NCBI RefSeq assembly: GCF_040675875.1
Contig: NZ_JBEGII010000001.1
Location: 2,108,001 to 2,172,000 of the forward strand
DNA: 64,000 nt
Origin: Microbacterium sp. LWO12-1.2
GTDB taxonomy: Bacteria; Actinomycetota; Actinomycetes; Actinomycetales; Microbacteriaceae
Reading direction: 5' to 3'
Part shown: one piece after another, positions 9,142 through 18,093 of the stretch
Layout: the number at the start of each line of letters is the position of its first letter
Numbering within the stretch: position 1 is the stretch's first letter
Made by a program: the position numbers and the translations under genes
Notes under the pieces: generated by a model
Told to the model about the DNA's origin: nothing
Database searches by the model: none
The model's input: only the letters and a program-made list of their open reading frames with translations

Positions 9142-10115
9142 CACTTCGACAGACGCAGGAAGCGCCCAGCGCGAAGTGGACCGACAAGGCGGTCTACGCC
9201 GCCGGCGCCGTGGTCTGGCGCCTGGTCGACGGCAAACTGCGCATCCTGTTGATCCATCGCACCAAGTACCGCGACGTCACCCTGCCCAAGGGCAAGGTCG
9301 ACCCCGGCGAGATGCTCGCCGAGACCGCGGTGCGCGAAGTGCATGAAGAGACGGGCATCAGAGTGTCGCTCGGCGTCCCCGTCGGCGTGAGCCGCTACGT
9401 GATGGCCTCACGCAAGCAGAAGGTCGTGCACTACTGGGCAGCCGAGGCGACGGAGGATGCGATCCGGGCCTCGGCCTTCGTGCCCAACCGCGAGATCGCC
9501 GCGCTCGAATGGGTGAGCGTCAAGAAGGCCAGGACACGGCTCAGCTACCCGGTCGACCTCGAGATCCTCGACTTCTTCGCCACCCTCATCGACGACGGGG
9601 TGCTGCGCACCTTCCCCGTGATCGCGCTGCGACACGCGAAAGCACTCCCACGGTCGGAGTGGGACGGCACGGACGCCTCCCGCCCGCTGACCGAGCGCGG
9701 CCGCACCCAGGCGAAGTCCATCGTCGGGCCGCTCCGCGCGTTCGGCGTGCGCAAGATCATCACCAGCGACGCCGAGCGGTGCGTGCGCACCGTGGCGCCT
9801 CTCGCCAAGGCGCTGGGTCGCAAGCCCGTGCAGACGGAGAAGATCAGTCAGGATGCCTGGGAGGAGGGCACCGACGACCTCCGCTCGGTGGTCGGACGTC
9901 GTGTGCGCGCGGGCAAGCCCGCCGTGCTGTGCAGCCACGGGCCGGTTCTCCCCGGACTCCTCTCCGAGATCTCGCTGGCGACCGGGACCATCCAGGGCTC
10001 CTATCTCAGCAGCGCGTCGGATCTCGAACCGGCCGCGTTCTCGGTCGTGCACCTCTCGGCGACCAACCCCGGCTCCGGCATCATCGCTATCGAGACGCAC
10101 ATCCCGAAAGTCTGA
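9138..10115 (+). CDS. mutT1: Nudix hydrolase fused to histidine phosphatase (MutT1-like)
   Basis: 325 residues with two domains. Residues about 15-145 are a Nudix hydrolase with the box [20 protein letters not shown]. Residues about 155-320 are a SixA/phosphoglycerate-mutase-like phosphatase with the RHA motif in [14 protein letters not shown] and a second His in CSHGPVLPG. Mycobacterial MutT1 has the same fusion and hydrolyses 8-oxo-dGTP and dinucleoside polyphosphates. It also lies next to ppk there. The ATG overlaps the ppk stop (ATGA), so the two are coupled. Confidence 0.85.
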   Translation: MTLRQTQEAPSAKWTDKAVYAAGAVVWRLVDGKLRILLIHRTKYRDVTLPKGKVDPGEMLAETAVREVHEETGIRVSLGVPVGVSRYVMASRKQKVVHYWAAEATEDAIRASAFVPNREIAALEWVSVKKARTRLSYPVDLEILDFFATLIDDGVLRTFPVIALRHAKALPRSEWDGTDASRPLTERGRTQAKSIVGPLRAFGVRKIITSDAERCVRTVAPLAKALGRKPVQTEKISQDAWEEGTDDLRSVVGRRVRAGKPAVLCSHGPVLPGLLSEISLATGTIQGSYLSSASDLEPAAFSVVHLSATNPGSGIIAIETHIPKV

Positions 10116-10211
10116 CCGCTCGCGTCAGAGGATGACCTGTCGGCGCCTGGGCGCCTGGCGGTTCCGGCGACCCTACGGGCGACAAGGCGGCACCCCAGAG
10201 AGTCGCCCGTC

Positions 10212-10252
10212 GTTCACCTGCTGTTCACCTGTGCGGGAGAGTCTCGTTAACC
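10212..10252 (+). promoter_or_regulatory. PHO box upstream of pstS
   Basis: Two adjacent 11-nt units at 10212 and 10223 share the perfect head GTTCACCTG. A further GTTAACC follows at 10246, one base out of phase. A TAGCGT -10 candidate starts at 10261. GTTCACC repeats of 11 nt are the known recognition pattern of PhoP/RegX3-type regulators, and the target gene fits. Confidence 0.68.
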
Positions 10253-10319
10253 GCCACACATAGCGTCACTGTGTGCCCTGCACCGGGCCTCAACCCAACC
10301 ACGATCGAACGGATCCACA

Positions 10320-11423
10320 GTGAAGATCTCCCGAATCGCTCGCATCGGCGCCATCGGCGCCGTCGCCGCCCTCGCTCTCGCCGGCTGTGCCGCGAACGAA
10401 GGCACCACCGGCGGCTCGTCCGAAGCACCCTCCGCCTCGACGCTCGAAGGCACGCTCAAGGCCACCGGGTCTTCGGCACAGACCGCCGCCCAGGAAGCCT
10501 GGGTCGCCGCATTCCAGACGGCCAACTCCGGCGTCACCGTCAACTACGAGCCCACCGGGTCAGGAACGGGACGCGAGAACTTCCTCGCCGGCGCCAGCGA
10601 CTTCATCGGCTCCGACCGCGCCTTCGACGACGAGGAGGAGGCCGCCGGCGGATTCGGCACCTGCGCGTCTGACGCCATCGTCGAGGTGCCCCTCTACATC
10701 GCACCCGTCGCTGTCGCGTTCAACCTCGACGGCATCGACACCCTGAACCTCGATGCCGCGAGCATCGCGGGCATCTTCGCCGGCACGATCACCAACTGGA
10801 ACGACGCCGCCATCGCCGACCAGAACGAGGGCGTCAAGCTTCCCGATCTGGCGATCTCGCCGGTGCACCGCTCGGACGACTCCGGTACGACGGAGACCTT
10901 CACGCACTACCTCTCCGCCACGGCGCCTGACGTGTGGACGTTCGAGGCCGACGGCGAATGGCCGATCCAGGGCGGCGAAGCGGCACAGGGAACCTCGGGA
11001 GTCGTCCAGGCGATCACCGCGGGCAACGGCACCATCGGCTACGCGGATGCCTCGCAGACGACGAAGCTCGGACAGGTCCACGTCGGCGTCGCCGGCGAGT
11101 ACGTGGCGTTCTCCGCCGAGGCTTCCGCCGCACTCGTGGAGAGCTCTCCGCTCGTCGAAGGCCGCGGCCCCGGCGACCTCGTCTTCGACATCGACCCGGC
11201 AGCAGCACCCGCCGGCGCCTACCCGATCGCGCTCGTGAGCTACCTGATCGCGTGCGAGGAGTACGAGGACAAGAACACGGCTTCCCTCGTCAAGGCGTAC
11301 TTCGAGTACATCGCGAGCGCTGAAGGCCAGGACGCCGCTGCAGAGAACGCCGGCAGCGCACCGATCTCGGACGGTCTGCGCGAGAAGGTGCTCGCCGCCA
11401 TCGACACGATCAAGGTCGACTGA
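10320..11423 (+). CDS. pstS: Phosphate ABC transporter substrate-binding lipoprotein
   Basis: 367 residues. A signal peptide ends in the lipobox LALAGC with Cys23 as lipid anchor, placing the mature protein on the outer face of the membrane. Binding-site motifs of PstS are visible: TGSSAQTAAQEAW, YEPTGSGTGRENF, GSDRAF and HRSDDSGTTE. It captures phosphate for PstCA. Translation starts at GTG. Its own promoter carries a PHO box, and a strong hairpin separates it from pstC. Confidence 0.94.
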   Translation: MKISRIARIGAIGAVAALALAGCAANEGTTGGSSEAPSASTLEGTLKATGSSAQTAAQEAWVAAFQTANSGVTVNYEPTGSGTGRENFLAGASDFIGSDRAFDDEEEAAGGFGTCASDAIVEVPLYIAPVAVAFNLDGIDTLNLDAASIAGIFAGTITNWNDAAIADQNEGVKLPDLAISPVHRSDDSGTTETFTHYLSATAPDVWTFEADGEWPIQGGEAAQGTSGVVQAITAGNGTIGYADASQTTKLGQVHVGVAGEYVAFSAEASAALVESSPLVEGRGPGDLVFDIDPAAAPAGAYPIALVSYLIACEEYEDKNTASLVKAYFEYIASAEGQDAAAENAGSAPISDGLREKVLAAIDTIKVD

Positions 11424-11437
11424 CACATCGACTGACT

Positions 11438-11474
11438 CCGATACCCTCGCGTCTGCTCGGCGCGAGGGTATCGG
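11438..11474 (+). terminator. pstS-pstC intercistronic hairpin
   Basis: A 14-bp perfect stem (11438-11451 with 11461-11474) and 9-nt loop lie 15 nt after the pstS stop. There is no long T-run, so it could be a leaky terminator or an mRNA stabiliser that makes pstS more abundant than pstCAB. Confidence 0.6.
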
Positions 11475-11519
11475 ACAGTCCGCCACCACACGCCCACTCC
11501 AGCCCGAAAACAGGAGACC

Positions 11520-12485
11520 ATGAGCACGACGACTTCGCAGGCGCCGTCCGTCCCGCCTGCCCCGATCAAGGCCAAACAACGGCTCGGCGATCGCGTCTTC
11601 TCCGGCACGGCGCTGGGCGCGGGGATCATCATCCTCGTCGTGCTCGCGGCTGTGGCCACGTTCCTCATCATCCAGAGTGTCCCCGCGTTCGAGCCGGACA
11701 CGAGCGGCAACCACATCCTCAAGGGAAGATCGTTCTGGGAGTACGTCGGCCCCCTGGTCTTCGGTACCCTGTGGGCCGCGTTCATGGCGCTGGTCATCGC
11801 CGCGCCGATCTCCATCGGCATCGCGCTCTTCATCTCGCACTACGCCCACCGCCGGCTGGCCGCATTTCTCGGCTACGTCATCGACCTCCTGGCCGCCGTG
11901 CCGTCGGTCGTCTTCGGTCTCTGGGGCGGCCTGGTGCTCGCGCCGCTCCTTCAGCCCATCTACGTCTGGTTGAACACGAATGCTTCGTGGGTGCCGTTCT
12001 TCGGCGGCCAGGTGTCGGCGACGGGAAAGACGATCCTCACCGCAGCGCTCGTTCTCGCGGTGATGTGCATCCCGATCATGACCGCGATCTGCCGCGAGGT
12101 GTTCCTGCAGACTCCGAAGCTGCACGAAGAAGCAGCCCTCGCTCTGGGCTCCACCCGCTGGGAGATGGTGCGTATGGCGGTTCTCCCGTTCGCCCGCGGC
12201 GGCATGGTCTCGGCGGCGATGCTCGCACTCGGGCGTGCACTCGGCGAGACGATGGCCGTGACCATGGTCCTCTCGCCCTCCGCGGTCGTGAGCTTCCTCG
12301 TGCTCACCGCTACCAACCCTACGCCGATCCCCGCGAACATCGCCCTGGCCTTCCCTGAGGCGCACGACACGGGTGTGAACACGCTCATCGCGACCGGCCT
12401 CATCCTCTTCGTCGTGACCTTCGCGGTCAATGCGCTGGCGCGATGGATCGTCGCCCGCCGCGCCGAGTTTTCGGGAGCGAACTGA
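11520..12485 (+). CDS. pstC: Phosphate ABC transporter permease PstC
   Basis: 321 residues with about six membrane segments and the inner-membrane permease loop EAALALGSTRWEMVRMAVLPFARGG that docks the PstB ATPase. CAGGAGA 4 nt before the ATG is a strong ribosome site. It is followed one nucleotide later by pstA. Together with PstA it forms the phosphate channel. Confidence 0.94.
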   Translation: MSTTTSQAPSVPPAPIKAKQRLGDRVFSGTALGAGIIILVVLAAVATFLIIQSVPAFEPDTSGNHILKGRSFWEYVGPLVFGTLWAAFMALVIAAPISIGIALFISHYAHRRLAAFLGYVIDLLAAVPSVVFGLWGGLVLAPLLQPIYVWLNTNASWVPFFGGQVSATGKTILTAALVLAVMCIPIMTAICREVFLQTPKLHEEAALALGSTRWEMVRMAVLPFARGGMVSAAMLALGRALGETMAVTMVLSPSAVVSFLVLTATNPTPIPANIALAFPEAHDTGVNTLIATGLILFVVTFAVNALARWIVARRAEFSGAN

Positions 12486-12486
12486 C

Positions 12487-13578
12487 ATGACCACCCTCAC
12501 CGCCTCTCCCGCTGTCGCCACCTCGTCATCCCTCACGTCCGGAAAGCTTCCGAAGTGGGCGCCATGGGCGCTGCTCGGGGTGTCCCTCCTGATCTCCTTC
12601 GCTGTCTTCGCGGTCGCCGGCCTCGGCGGGGACCTCGCGGACTTCAACATCGCCGGTGCGTCGGTCCTCGGCCTCGTCCTGTACATGGTCATCATCACGG
12701 TGATCTCCTCGATCGTGGAGAGCCGCCGGAAGGCAACCGATCGGCTGATGACGGCGCTGGTCGCCACGGCGTTCCTGATCGCCCTGCTTCCGCTGATCTC
12801 CCTGCTCTGGACCGTCGTCGCCAACGGTCTCGAACGGTTCGATGCGGAGTTCTTCAGTTCGTCGATGCGCAACGTCGTCGGCGATGGCGGCGGCATCGCG
12901 CACGCGATCTGGGGCACCGTGCTGATCACGCTCACCGCGACGGTCATCGCGGTCCCGGTAGGACTCATGACATCGATCTACCTCGTCGAGTACGGTCGCG
13001 GGAAGATCGCGAAAGCGATCACGTTCTTGGTCGATGTGATGACAGGGATCCCGTCGATCGTCGCGGGTCTGTTCATCTACGCGGTGTTCGCTCTGCTGAT
13101 CGGCCCCGGCATCTCGATGGGCTTCATGGGCGCGCTTGCGCTCGCGGTGCTGATGACTCCGGTCGTCGTCCGCGGCAGCGAGGAGTTGCTGAAGATCGTT
13201 CCGAACGAGCTCCGCGAAGCGTCCTACGCGCTCGGGGTCCCGAAGTGGCTGACGATCCTCAAGGTGGTGCTGCCGACCTCCATCGCCGGCATCACGACCT
13301 CGATCATGCTGGCCATCTCACGAGTCATCGGCGAGACAGCACCGCTGCTCCTGACGGCCGGCTTCACGCAGAGCCTCAACACGAACCTCTTCAGCGGTCA
13401 GATGATGACCCTGCCGGTGTTCGCCTACAACCAGTACATGAACCAGGGCACCAACCCCGACGCGGCCGTGGCACGCGCCTGGGCCGCAGCCTTGACACTC
13501 ATCCTCATCGTCATGGTGCTGAATCTGCTTGCGCGACTGATCGCGAAGTGGTTCTCCCCGAAGACCTCCGGCCGCTGA
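12487..13578 (+). CDS. pstA: Phosphate ABC transporter permease PstA
   Basis: 363 residues, longer than the classical approximately 290-residue PstA because of an N-terminal extension with extra membrane segments (about 20-100). The coupling loop [20 protein letters not shown] is clear. The start ATG follows the pstC stop by one base, so the pair is coupled. An ORF extension back into pstC is rejected. Homologous extended PstA proteins are usual in actinobacteria. Confidence 0.93.
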   Translation: MTTLTASPAVATSSSLTSGKLPKWAPWALLGVSLLISFAVFAVAGLGGDLADFNIAGASVLGLVLYMVIITVISSIVESRRKATDRLMTALVATAFLIALLPLISLLWTVVANGLERFDAEFFSSSMRNVVGDGGGIAHAIWGTVLITLTATVIAVPVGLMTSIYLVEYGRGKIAKAITFLVDVMTGIPSIVAGLFIYAVFALLIGPGISMGFMGALALAVLMTPVVVRGSEELLKIVPNELREASYALGVPKWLTILKVVLPTSIAGITTSIMLAISRVIGETAPLLLTAGFTQSLNTNLFSGQMMTLPVFAYNQYMNQGTNPDAAVARAWAAALTLILIVMVLNLLARLIAKWFSPKTSGR

Positions 13579-13607
13579 GCGCCCGACCACTCAGAACAGG
13601 AACCCAC

Positions 13608-14387
13608 GTGTCCAAGAGCATCGAAGTCAACGACCTCAACGTCTACTACAGCAGCTTCCTCGCCGTCGAAGGTGTCTCTCTCGAGATCCAGCCGCGCAGT
13701 GTGACGGCGTTCATCGGCCCCTCCGGCTGCGGCAAATCGACCTTCCTGCGCACGCTCAACCGCATGCACGAGGTGATCCCCGGCGCCCGCGTCGAGGGAG
13801 AGGTGCTGCTCGACGGCAGCGACCTCTACGGGCCCGGCGTCGACCCGGTGCTCGTGCGCCGCGAGGTGGGCATGGTGTTCCAGCGCCCGAACCCCTTCCC
13901 CACGATGTCCATCAAGGAGAACGTGCTCGCCGGCGTCAAGCTCAACAACAACCGCATGTCGAAGAGCGACCAGGAAGCGCTGGTCGAGAAGTCGCTGACG
14001 GGTGCGAACCTGTGGAACGAGGTCAAGGATCGCCTCGACCGTCCGGGCTCCGGTCTCTCCGGCGGTCAGCAGCAGCGTCTCTGCATCGCCCGCGCGATCG
14101 CCGTCTCCCCGCAGGTGCTGCTGATGGACGAGCCCTGCTCGGCCCTCGACCCGATCTCCACCTACGCGATCGAGGAGCTGATCGGTGAGCTCAAGAACGA
14201 GTTCACCATCGTCATCGTGACGCACAACATGCAGCAGGCGAGCCGCGTCTCCGACAAGACCGCGTTCTTCAACATCGCCGGTACCGGCAAGCCCGGCAAG
14301 CTGATCGAGTACGACGACACGACGTCGATCTTCACCTCCCCGTCTGTGCAGGCGACCGAGGACTACGTCTCCGGCCGCTTCGGATGA
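13608..14387 (+). CDS. pstB: Phosphate ABC transporter ATPase PstB
   Basis: 259 residues. Walker [10 protein letters not shown] is at residues 37-45, the ABC signature reads [16 protein letters not shown], and Walker B is [12 protein letters not shown]. The GTG at 13608 is preceded by AGGA 6 nt upstream; the start [14 protein letters not shown] agrees with the family. It ends the pst operon and is followed by a terminator-like hairpin. Confidence 0.95.
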   Translation: MSKSIEVNDLNVYYSSFLAVEGVSLEIQPRSVTAFIGPSGCGKSTFLRTLNRMHEVIPGARVEGEVLLDGSDLYGPGVDPVLVRREVGMVFQRPNPFPTMSIKENVLAGVKLNNNRMSKSDQEALVEKSLTGANLWNEVKDRLDRPGSGLSGGQQQRLCIARAIAVSPQVLLMDEPCSALDPISTYAIEELIGELKNEFTIVIVTHNMQQASRVSDKTAFFNIAGTGKPGKLIEYDDTTSIFTSPSVQATEDYVSGRFG

Positions 14388-14407
14388 TCGCGGGCTCGTG
14401 ATCGCAC

Positions 14408-14441
14408 GGGGCTCAGGTGCTGCGGCATCCGAGCCCCTTCT
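14408..14441 (+). terminator. Terminator after pstB
   Basis: GGGGCTC (14408-14414) pairs with GAGCCCC (14431-14437), followed by TTCT, 20 nt after the pstB stop. It is a plausible intrinsic terminator of the pst operon. Confidence 0.5.
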
Positions 14442-14634
14442 GTGTCGCCGTGACAAAACCCAGAGCATCTGTTTCACTCACGGTGCGGCGGCGGACGACT
14501 CGCCACCCCGAGGTGTGATGGTCTGGTTTTCGTGGCGCGCGACTATTCCTGCACCGCTGTCGGACGAGGTGCGCTCTCCACAGTCCACGGCTGCGCGGAT
14601 GAAGTGCTGATCAGGCTTCGTTCATGCTCTACGC

Positions 14635-15510
14635 ATGTCCTTCATCCGCGCCGACGCCGCACTGCGCGGGATCGGTCGAATGGCACGAACGGCGGAGCTT
14701 CAGAGACGAGGTGTCAGCACGCGAGAGTTGTCGCGGGCGGTTCGCGACGGCGAGGTACTGAGACCGCGTCAGGGTGTGTACGCACTTCCCGACACGCCTC
14801 CACGGATGCAGCATGCGGCGTCCCGTGGAGGCACGATCGCCTGCGCGGAAGCCGCCGCCGCCTGGGGCTTGTGGGTTCTCGAGCTTCCCTCACGCCATCA
14901 CATCTGGATGGGCACCGCGGGCACTCCGCGATCGGCGTGTCCGGAGTGCGTCGTGCATTGGGATGCCGGACACGTCATCCTCGGCCAACCGCCGCCGGTG
15001 GCCAACGTCCTTCTGCAGATGGCGACGTGCTGCGGCGAGGATGCGTTCTTCGCGGCCCTGGAATCAGCGCTGCGTCACGCTCTGCTCTCCCCTGCCGGTA
15101 CGCGGTGGCTGCAGCGGCATCTGCCCGTCTCGCTCCGTTGGCTCGTGTCGTTCGCCCGTGCAGACGCAGACAGCGGTCTGGAGTCGTTGATCCGACTTCG
15201 TCTCCACCGCATCGGCATCACGGTCCGCTCACAGGTATCCGTCAACGGCGTCGGCGAAGTCGATTTCGTCATCGGTACCCGACTGATCATCGAGGCGGAC
15301 GGTCGTGCGAACCACGAGCGCGAACGGGAGAGGCAGAAGGACCTCCGACGGGATGCGATCGCCGCGGCCGCGGGCTTCACCACCTTGCGATTCGCATACT
15401 CGCTCATCGTCAACGAGTGGCCACTCGTGCAGAGCGCTATCGTCAGCATGATCCACCGCAAGGCACACCTCGCAGAGTCCGACCCAGGTCACAAAACGGA
15501 GAGGATGTGA
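14635..15510 (+). CDS. AbiEi-type antitoxin domain / DUF559 endonuclease-like protein
   Basis: 291 residues. The N-terminus is a winged-helix AbiEi-like region (TRELSRAVRDGEVLRPRQGVYAL). The C-terminus has the DUF559/Vsr-like nuclease fold: SGLESLIRLRLHRIG, then VNGVGEVDFVIGTRLIIEADG, with E, D and E-D as likely metal ligands, and a final RFAYSLI strand. This fusion is common as a solo gene in actinobacteria. No AbiEii toxin gene neighbours it, so a working toxin-antitoxin system is not supported. CATGCT lies 6 nt before the ATG. Confidence 0.7.
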   Translation: MSFIRADAALRGIGRMARTAELQRRGVSTRELSRAVRDGEVLRPRQGVYALPDTPPRMQHAASRGGTIACAEAAAAWGLWVLELPSRHHIWMGTAGTPRSACPECVVHWDAGHVILGQPPPVANVLLQMATCCGEDAFFAALESALRHALLSPAGTRWLQRHLPVSLRWLVSFARADADSGLESLIRLRLHRIGITVRSQVSVNGVGEVDFVIGTRLIIEADGRANHERERERQKDLRRDAIAAAAGFTTLRFAYSLIVNEWPLVQSAIVSMIHRKAHLAESDPGHKTERM

Positions 15511-15587
15511 TCGTGGCGCGGCGCGCCGAGGCACGACTCTCCGTCTCCACGACGGAAGGTCTCTGTTTCGGCACTCCCCAGCCCGGA

Positions 15588-16472
15588 TCAGTCGCGGGGC
15601 GACAGCAGGTACTCGTTCAGCTCGGCCGTGAGCGCGTGATCGACCGCGACATCCGCACCGTCGATCGCGGTGATCGGGGCCGCGAGGCGCACGCTCGAGA
15701 CCAGCCAGGCGGCATCAGCTCGTGCGAGATCGGATGCCGGGATGCGATCGTATCCGACCTCGAAGCCCCGCGCGGCCAGGTGGTCGTACATGCTGAGCTG
15801 GGTGGTGCCGTGCAGGATGCCGCCGTTCGGGGCCGGCGTGACGAACCGGTCGCCGAAGCGCAGGATGAGCGAGGCCGTGGGCGCCTCCAACACGAAGCCG
15901 TCGCTCGACAGGAAGATCGCGTCATCCGCCCCGCGCCGGTGTGCCTCCCGCAACGCTGCCATGTTCACCGCGTACGACAGGGTCTTTGCGCCGAGCAGCA
16001 GCCAGGGCGCCCGTTCCGCCGCACCCAGATCGTAGCCGCGGTCCAGCGTCACCACGCGGATGCCGTCCTCGCGCACGGCACGGAAATCCGCGGCGGGCGC
16101 GGCTGTGACCCACGCGGTCGGTGTCGGGCCGTGCTCGACGCCGCGGCTGAGGATGAGCTTGATGACCGCCTCGCCCTCTCCGCACTGCGATGCCGCCTGA
16201 TCGATCGCCTGGTGCCACTGGTCTGCGTTCGGCACCGGCAGGTCGCAGAGTCGGGCGGAGTGCGCCAGCCGCTCCAGGTGCGGCACCACCTCCTGGGCGT
16301 GCCCGTCGACCACGCCGATGGACTCGAAGACGCCGTCGCCGCGCTGTGTGCTCAGCTCGCCCACGCTGAGCGCTGGGGCCGCGGCATCCACCGTGGTGAA
16401 GGTATCTGCGTAGTCGTCTCGGACCTCATCCGCGACGACGGGATCGATCATCAATGCGAAGCGCCGGTTCAT
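15588..16472 (-). CDS. pabC: PLP-dependent class IV aminotransferase / aminodeoxychorismate lyase-like
   Basis: 294 residues of fold-type IV. The PLP-binding lysine lies in LLLGAKTLSYAVNM, and the catalytic-site glutamate in SSDGFVLEAPTASL. The N-terminal GDGVFES segment is typical of 4-amino-4-deoxychorismate lyase, which makes p-aminobenzoate for folate. A branched-chain or D-amino acid aminotransferase cannot be excluded. TAGGCT sits exactly 6 nt before the ATG, so it is probably leaderless. It is convergent with the AbiEi-like gene. Confidence 0.75.
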   Translation of the reverse strand: MNRRFALMIDPVVADEVRDDYADTFTTVDAAAPALSVGELSTQRGDGVFESIGVVDGHAQEVVPHLERLAHSARLCDLPVPNADQWHQAIDQAASQCGEGEAVIKLILSRGVEHGPTPTAWVTAAPAADFRAVREDGIRVVTLDRGYDLGAAERAPWLLLGAKTLSYAVNMAALREAHRRGADDAIFLSSDGFVLEAPTASLILRFGDRFVTPAPNGGILHGTTQLSMYDHLAARGFEVGYDRIPASDLARADAAWLVSSVRLAAPITAIDGADVAVDHALTAELNEYLLSPRD

Positions 16473-16527
16473 GATCTGAGCCTAGAGGTCGGGAATAGCC
16501 ATCGTGCGTCCGCGTTACAATGGAGTG

Positions 16528-16610
16528 GCCGGGCCGCATAACCCCGGGCTCCATTTTTTGCCGCTACGAGCGGCCTTCCGCCGAGAGGCGTTTTTGCGGC
16601 CCGGTCTTTT
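16528..16610 (+). ncRNA. Candidate structured small RNA with intrinsic terminator
   Basis: A TACAAT -10 box (16516-16521) predicts a start near 16528. A 10-bp closing stem (16529-16538 with 16595-16604) encloses two hairpins: 16560-16565 with 16569-16574 (loop ACG), and 16579-16582 with 16587-16590 (GAGA tetraloop). TCTTTT follows at 16605-16610. I see no -35 match. The stem also folds on the minus strand, where it lies between two minus-strand genes, so a terminator for the upstream gene is the alternative. It matches no RNA family I recognise. Confidence 0.45.
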
Positions 16611-16639
16611 CATGCCGGCGGCGATGTGGACGCGCGGTC

Positions 16640-17269
16640 TCAGCTCAGGGTTCCCGAACGCCACAGCGTCGATGCCGCGGAAAGATCCTGCGCGTAACTG
16701 CTCAGACGGAACGCCCTGGTGGTCAGATCGCTGGCCCGTCCGGGCTCCGTCGACTCGTAGTCGTCTGCCAGGTGGGTGGCTCCGGAGGCCTGGACGCGGC
16801 AGAACGCCGCCGCCCGTTCGAGCGCGACGGCGAAGTCTCCGCGGAACGCTCCGCGGAGGATCGTGTCGATGAGCGCGACGAGCTCGTCTGGGTTCGCCGG
16901 CACAGGAGCTCCGGCGATCGCCGCATCGACCGAGGGCAGCTCGACGCGCCCGCGCTCGTACAGCAGCGCCGACGTCTCCGAGTCGGAGTGGATCGCCAAC
17001 TGCAGCAGGTACAGGCGCCACAGCGCCCCCGGCAGTGTGCGCGGCGCGGCCTTCGACCACAGCTCCGCGATCTCGTCGATGCCGTGCTCGGAGGTGAACG
17101 CCACCAGGCGGTCGGCGCTCATGCCGCTCTCGTCCGCACGCACCCTGGTGAGGAGAGCGGATGCCGTGGCATGTGCGACGCGTGTCTCCTCGGCAGGGTC
17201 GTGGGTGCCGACGATGTTGTCGAAGGCGCTGGACGGTCGCCGCACGGGGCGGTGGTGCTGCTCGGGCAT
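16640..17269 (-). CDS. Hypothetical actinobacterial protein
   Basis: 209 residues, predicted soluble and alpha-helical, with no signal peptide. Visible stretches are the helical GMSADRLVAFTSEHGIDEI, LPGALWRLYLLQLAI and ALERAAAFCRVQASGATHLADDYE. I recognise the pattern as a conserved actinobacterial hypothetical but cannot assign a function. TAGCCT lies exactly 6 nt before the ATG, which supports this start and a leaderless mRNA. It sits 29 nt downstream of rskA start-side operon end, on the same strand, but likely has its own promoter. Confidence 0.6.
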   Translation of the reverse strand: MPEQHHRPVRRPSSAFDNIVGTHDPAEETRVAHATASALLTRVRADESGMSADRLVAFTSEHGIDEIAELWSKAAPRTLPGALWRLYLLQLAIHSDSETSALLYERGRVELPSVDAAIAGAPVPANPDELVALIDTILRGAFRGDFAVALERAAAFCRVQASGATHLADDYESTEPGRASDLTTRAFRLSSYAQDLSAASTLWRSGTLS

Positions 17270-17298
17270 CGAACCAGGCTACCCGCGTTCGCTGCGCC

Positions 17299-18093
17299 TC
17301 AGGCCGTGGGGATCACGATGAACGGGTCGGAGGTCGGCTTGCCCGTCGGGGATCCGCCGGCCTGCTCGACCGTGACGGCGATGATGTCGCCGTCGTGCAT
17401 CTCTCCGGAGAGCGCGGCCGTTGCGGTGCCGCCTTCGACGTCGAACACTCCCGCCGAGATCGGGGTCTCTCCGCGCACGAACCAGAGTTCGTAGCTCTCG
17501 CCCTCCGCCGCGGCGGGGATGCCGTCGGTGACGAGCACGGCGGCTCCTGCGGATGCCGACCAGTGCGCGGTGGCTGTTCCACCGTCGTCGAGCTTCACCG
17601 TGGCCTGCTGCGCATCGCTCGACGACTGGATCTGCTCCAGCGCGACGACCGCTGCGGGGCGGTTCAGGTAGCCATTCAGCGCCGCGGCGCCGAACCCGAC
17701 ACCCACGACGAGTGCGAGGCATGCGGCGAGCGCGAAGATCGATCGCGTCCACCGACGCGGCCTGGCCGCCCGCTCCTGAGACTCCGTTGCCGGGGCAGCG
17801 GATGACTCGGCGGTGGAGTCGGATGACATCGCGGGGTGCGCGACCGTGTCGTCATCTCCACCGTTCTGCGGCGTCGACGCGATCTGGGCGAGCAGCGTGG
17901 CCCGCAGATCCAGCGGCGGGAACTCCGGGGGCGCGGCGGCCTCGAGCGACGCGACGGTCTCGACATCGTCGTCGACGAGAGCGGCCCATTCCGGATGCAC
18001 CGCGAGGGTCTCGTGGAACAGACGCTCATCCTCAGGCGACAGCGCATGTAGGGCGGCACCTGCCGCGAGTTCTGCGAAGTCCTTCTCGTTCAT
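17299..18093 (-). CDS. rskA: Anti-sigma-K factor RskA
   Basis: 264 residues. The cytosolic N-terminus (about 1-110) has the anti-sigma helical start MNEKDFAELAAGAALHAL followed by an acidic linker. One membrane segment (about 121-143) leads to an outer RskA domain with YELWFVRG and VTVEQAGGSPTGKPT motifs. It holds SigK inactive until regulated proteolysis releases it. The ATG overlaps the sigK stop (ATGA), so the two are made together. Confidence 0.88.
   Translation of the reverse strand: MNEKDFAELAAGAALHALSPEDERLFHETLAVHPEWAALVDDDVETVASLEAAAPPEFPPLDLRATLLAQIASTPQNGGDDDTVAHPAMSSDSTAESSAAPATESQERAARPRRWTRSIFALAACLALVVGVGFGAAALNGYLNRPAAVVALEQIQSSSDAQQATVKLDDGGTATAHWSASAGAAVLVTDGIPAAAEGESYELWFVRGETPISAGVFDVEGGTATAALSGEMHDGDIIAVTVEQAGGSPTGKPTSDPFIVIPTA

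Noticed and set aside
14635-15510. A complete type IV toxin-antitoxin system.
   Set aside because: Only the AbiEi-like part is present; no AbiEii nucleotidyltransferase gene is adjacent.
16515-16613. A 32-codon minus-strand basic ORF inside the structured element.
   Set aside because: It is made of AAA-rich codons unusual for this genome, lacks a ribosome site, and the palindrome explains the sequence better.
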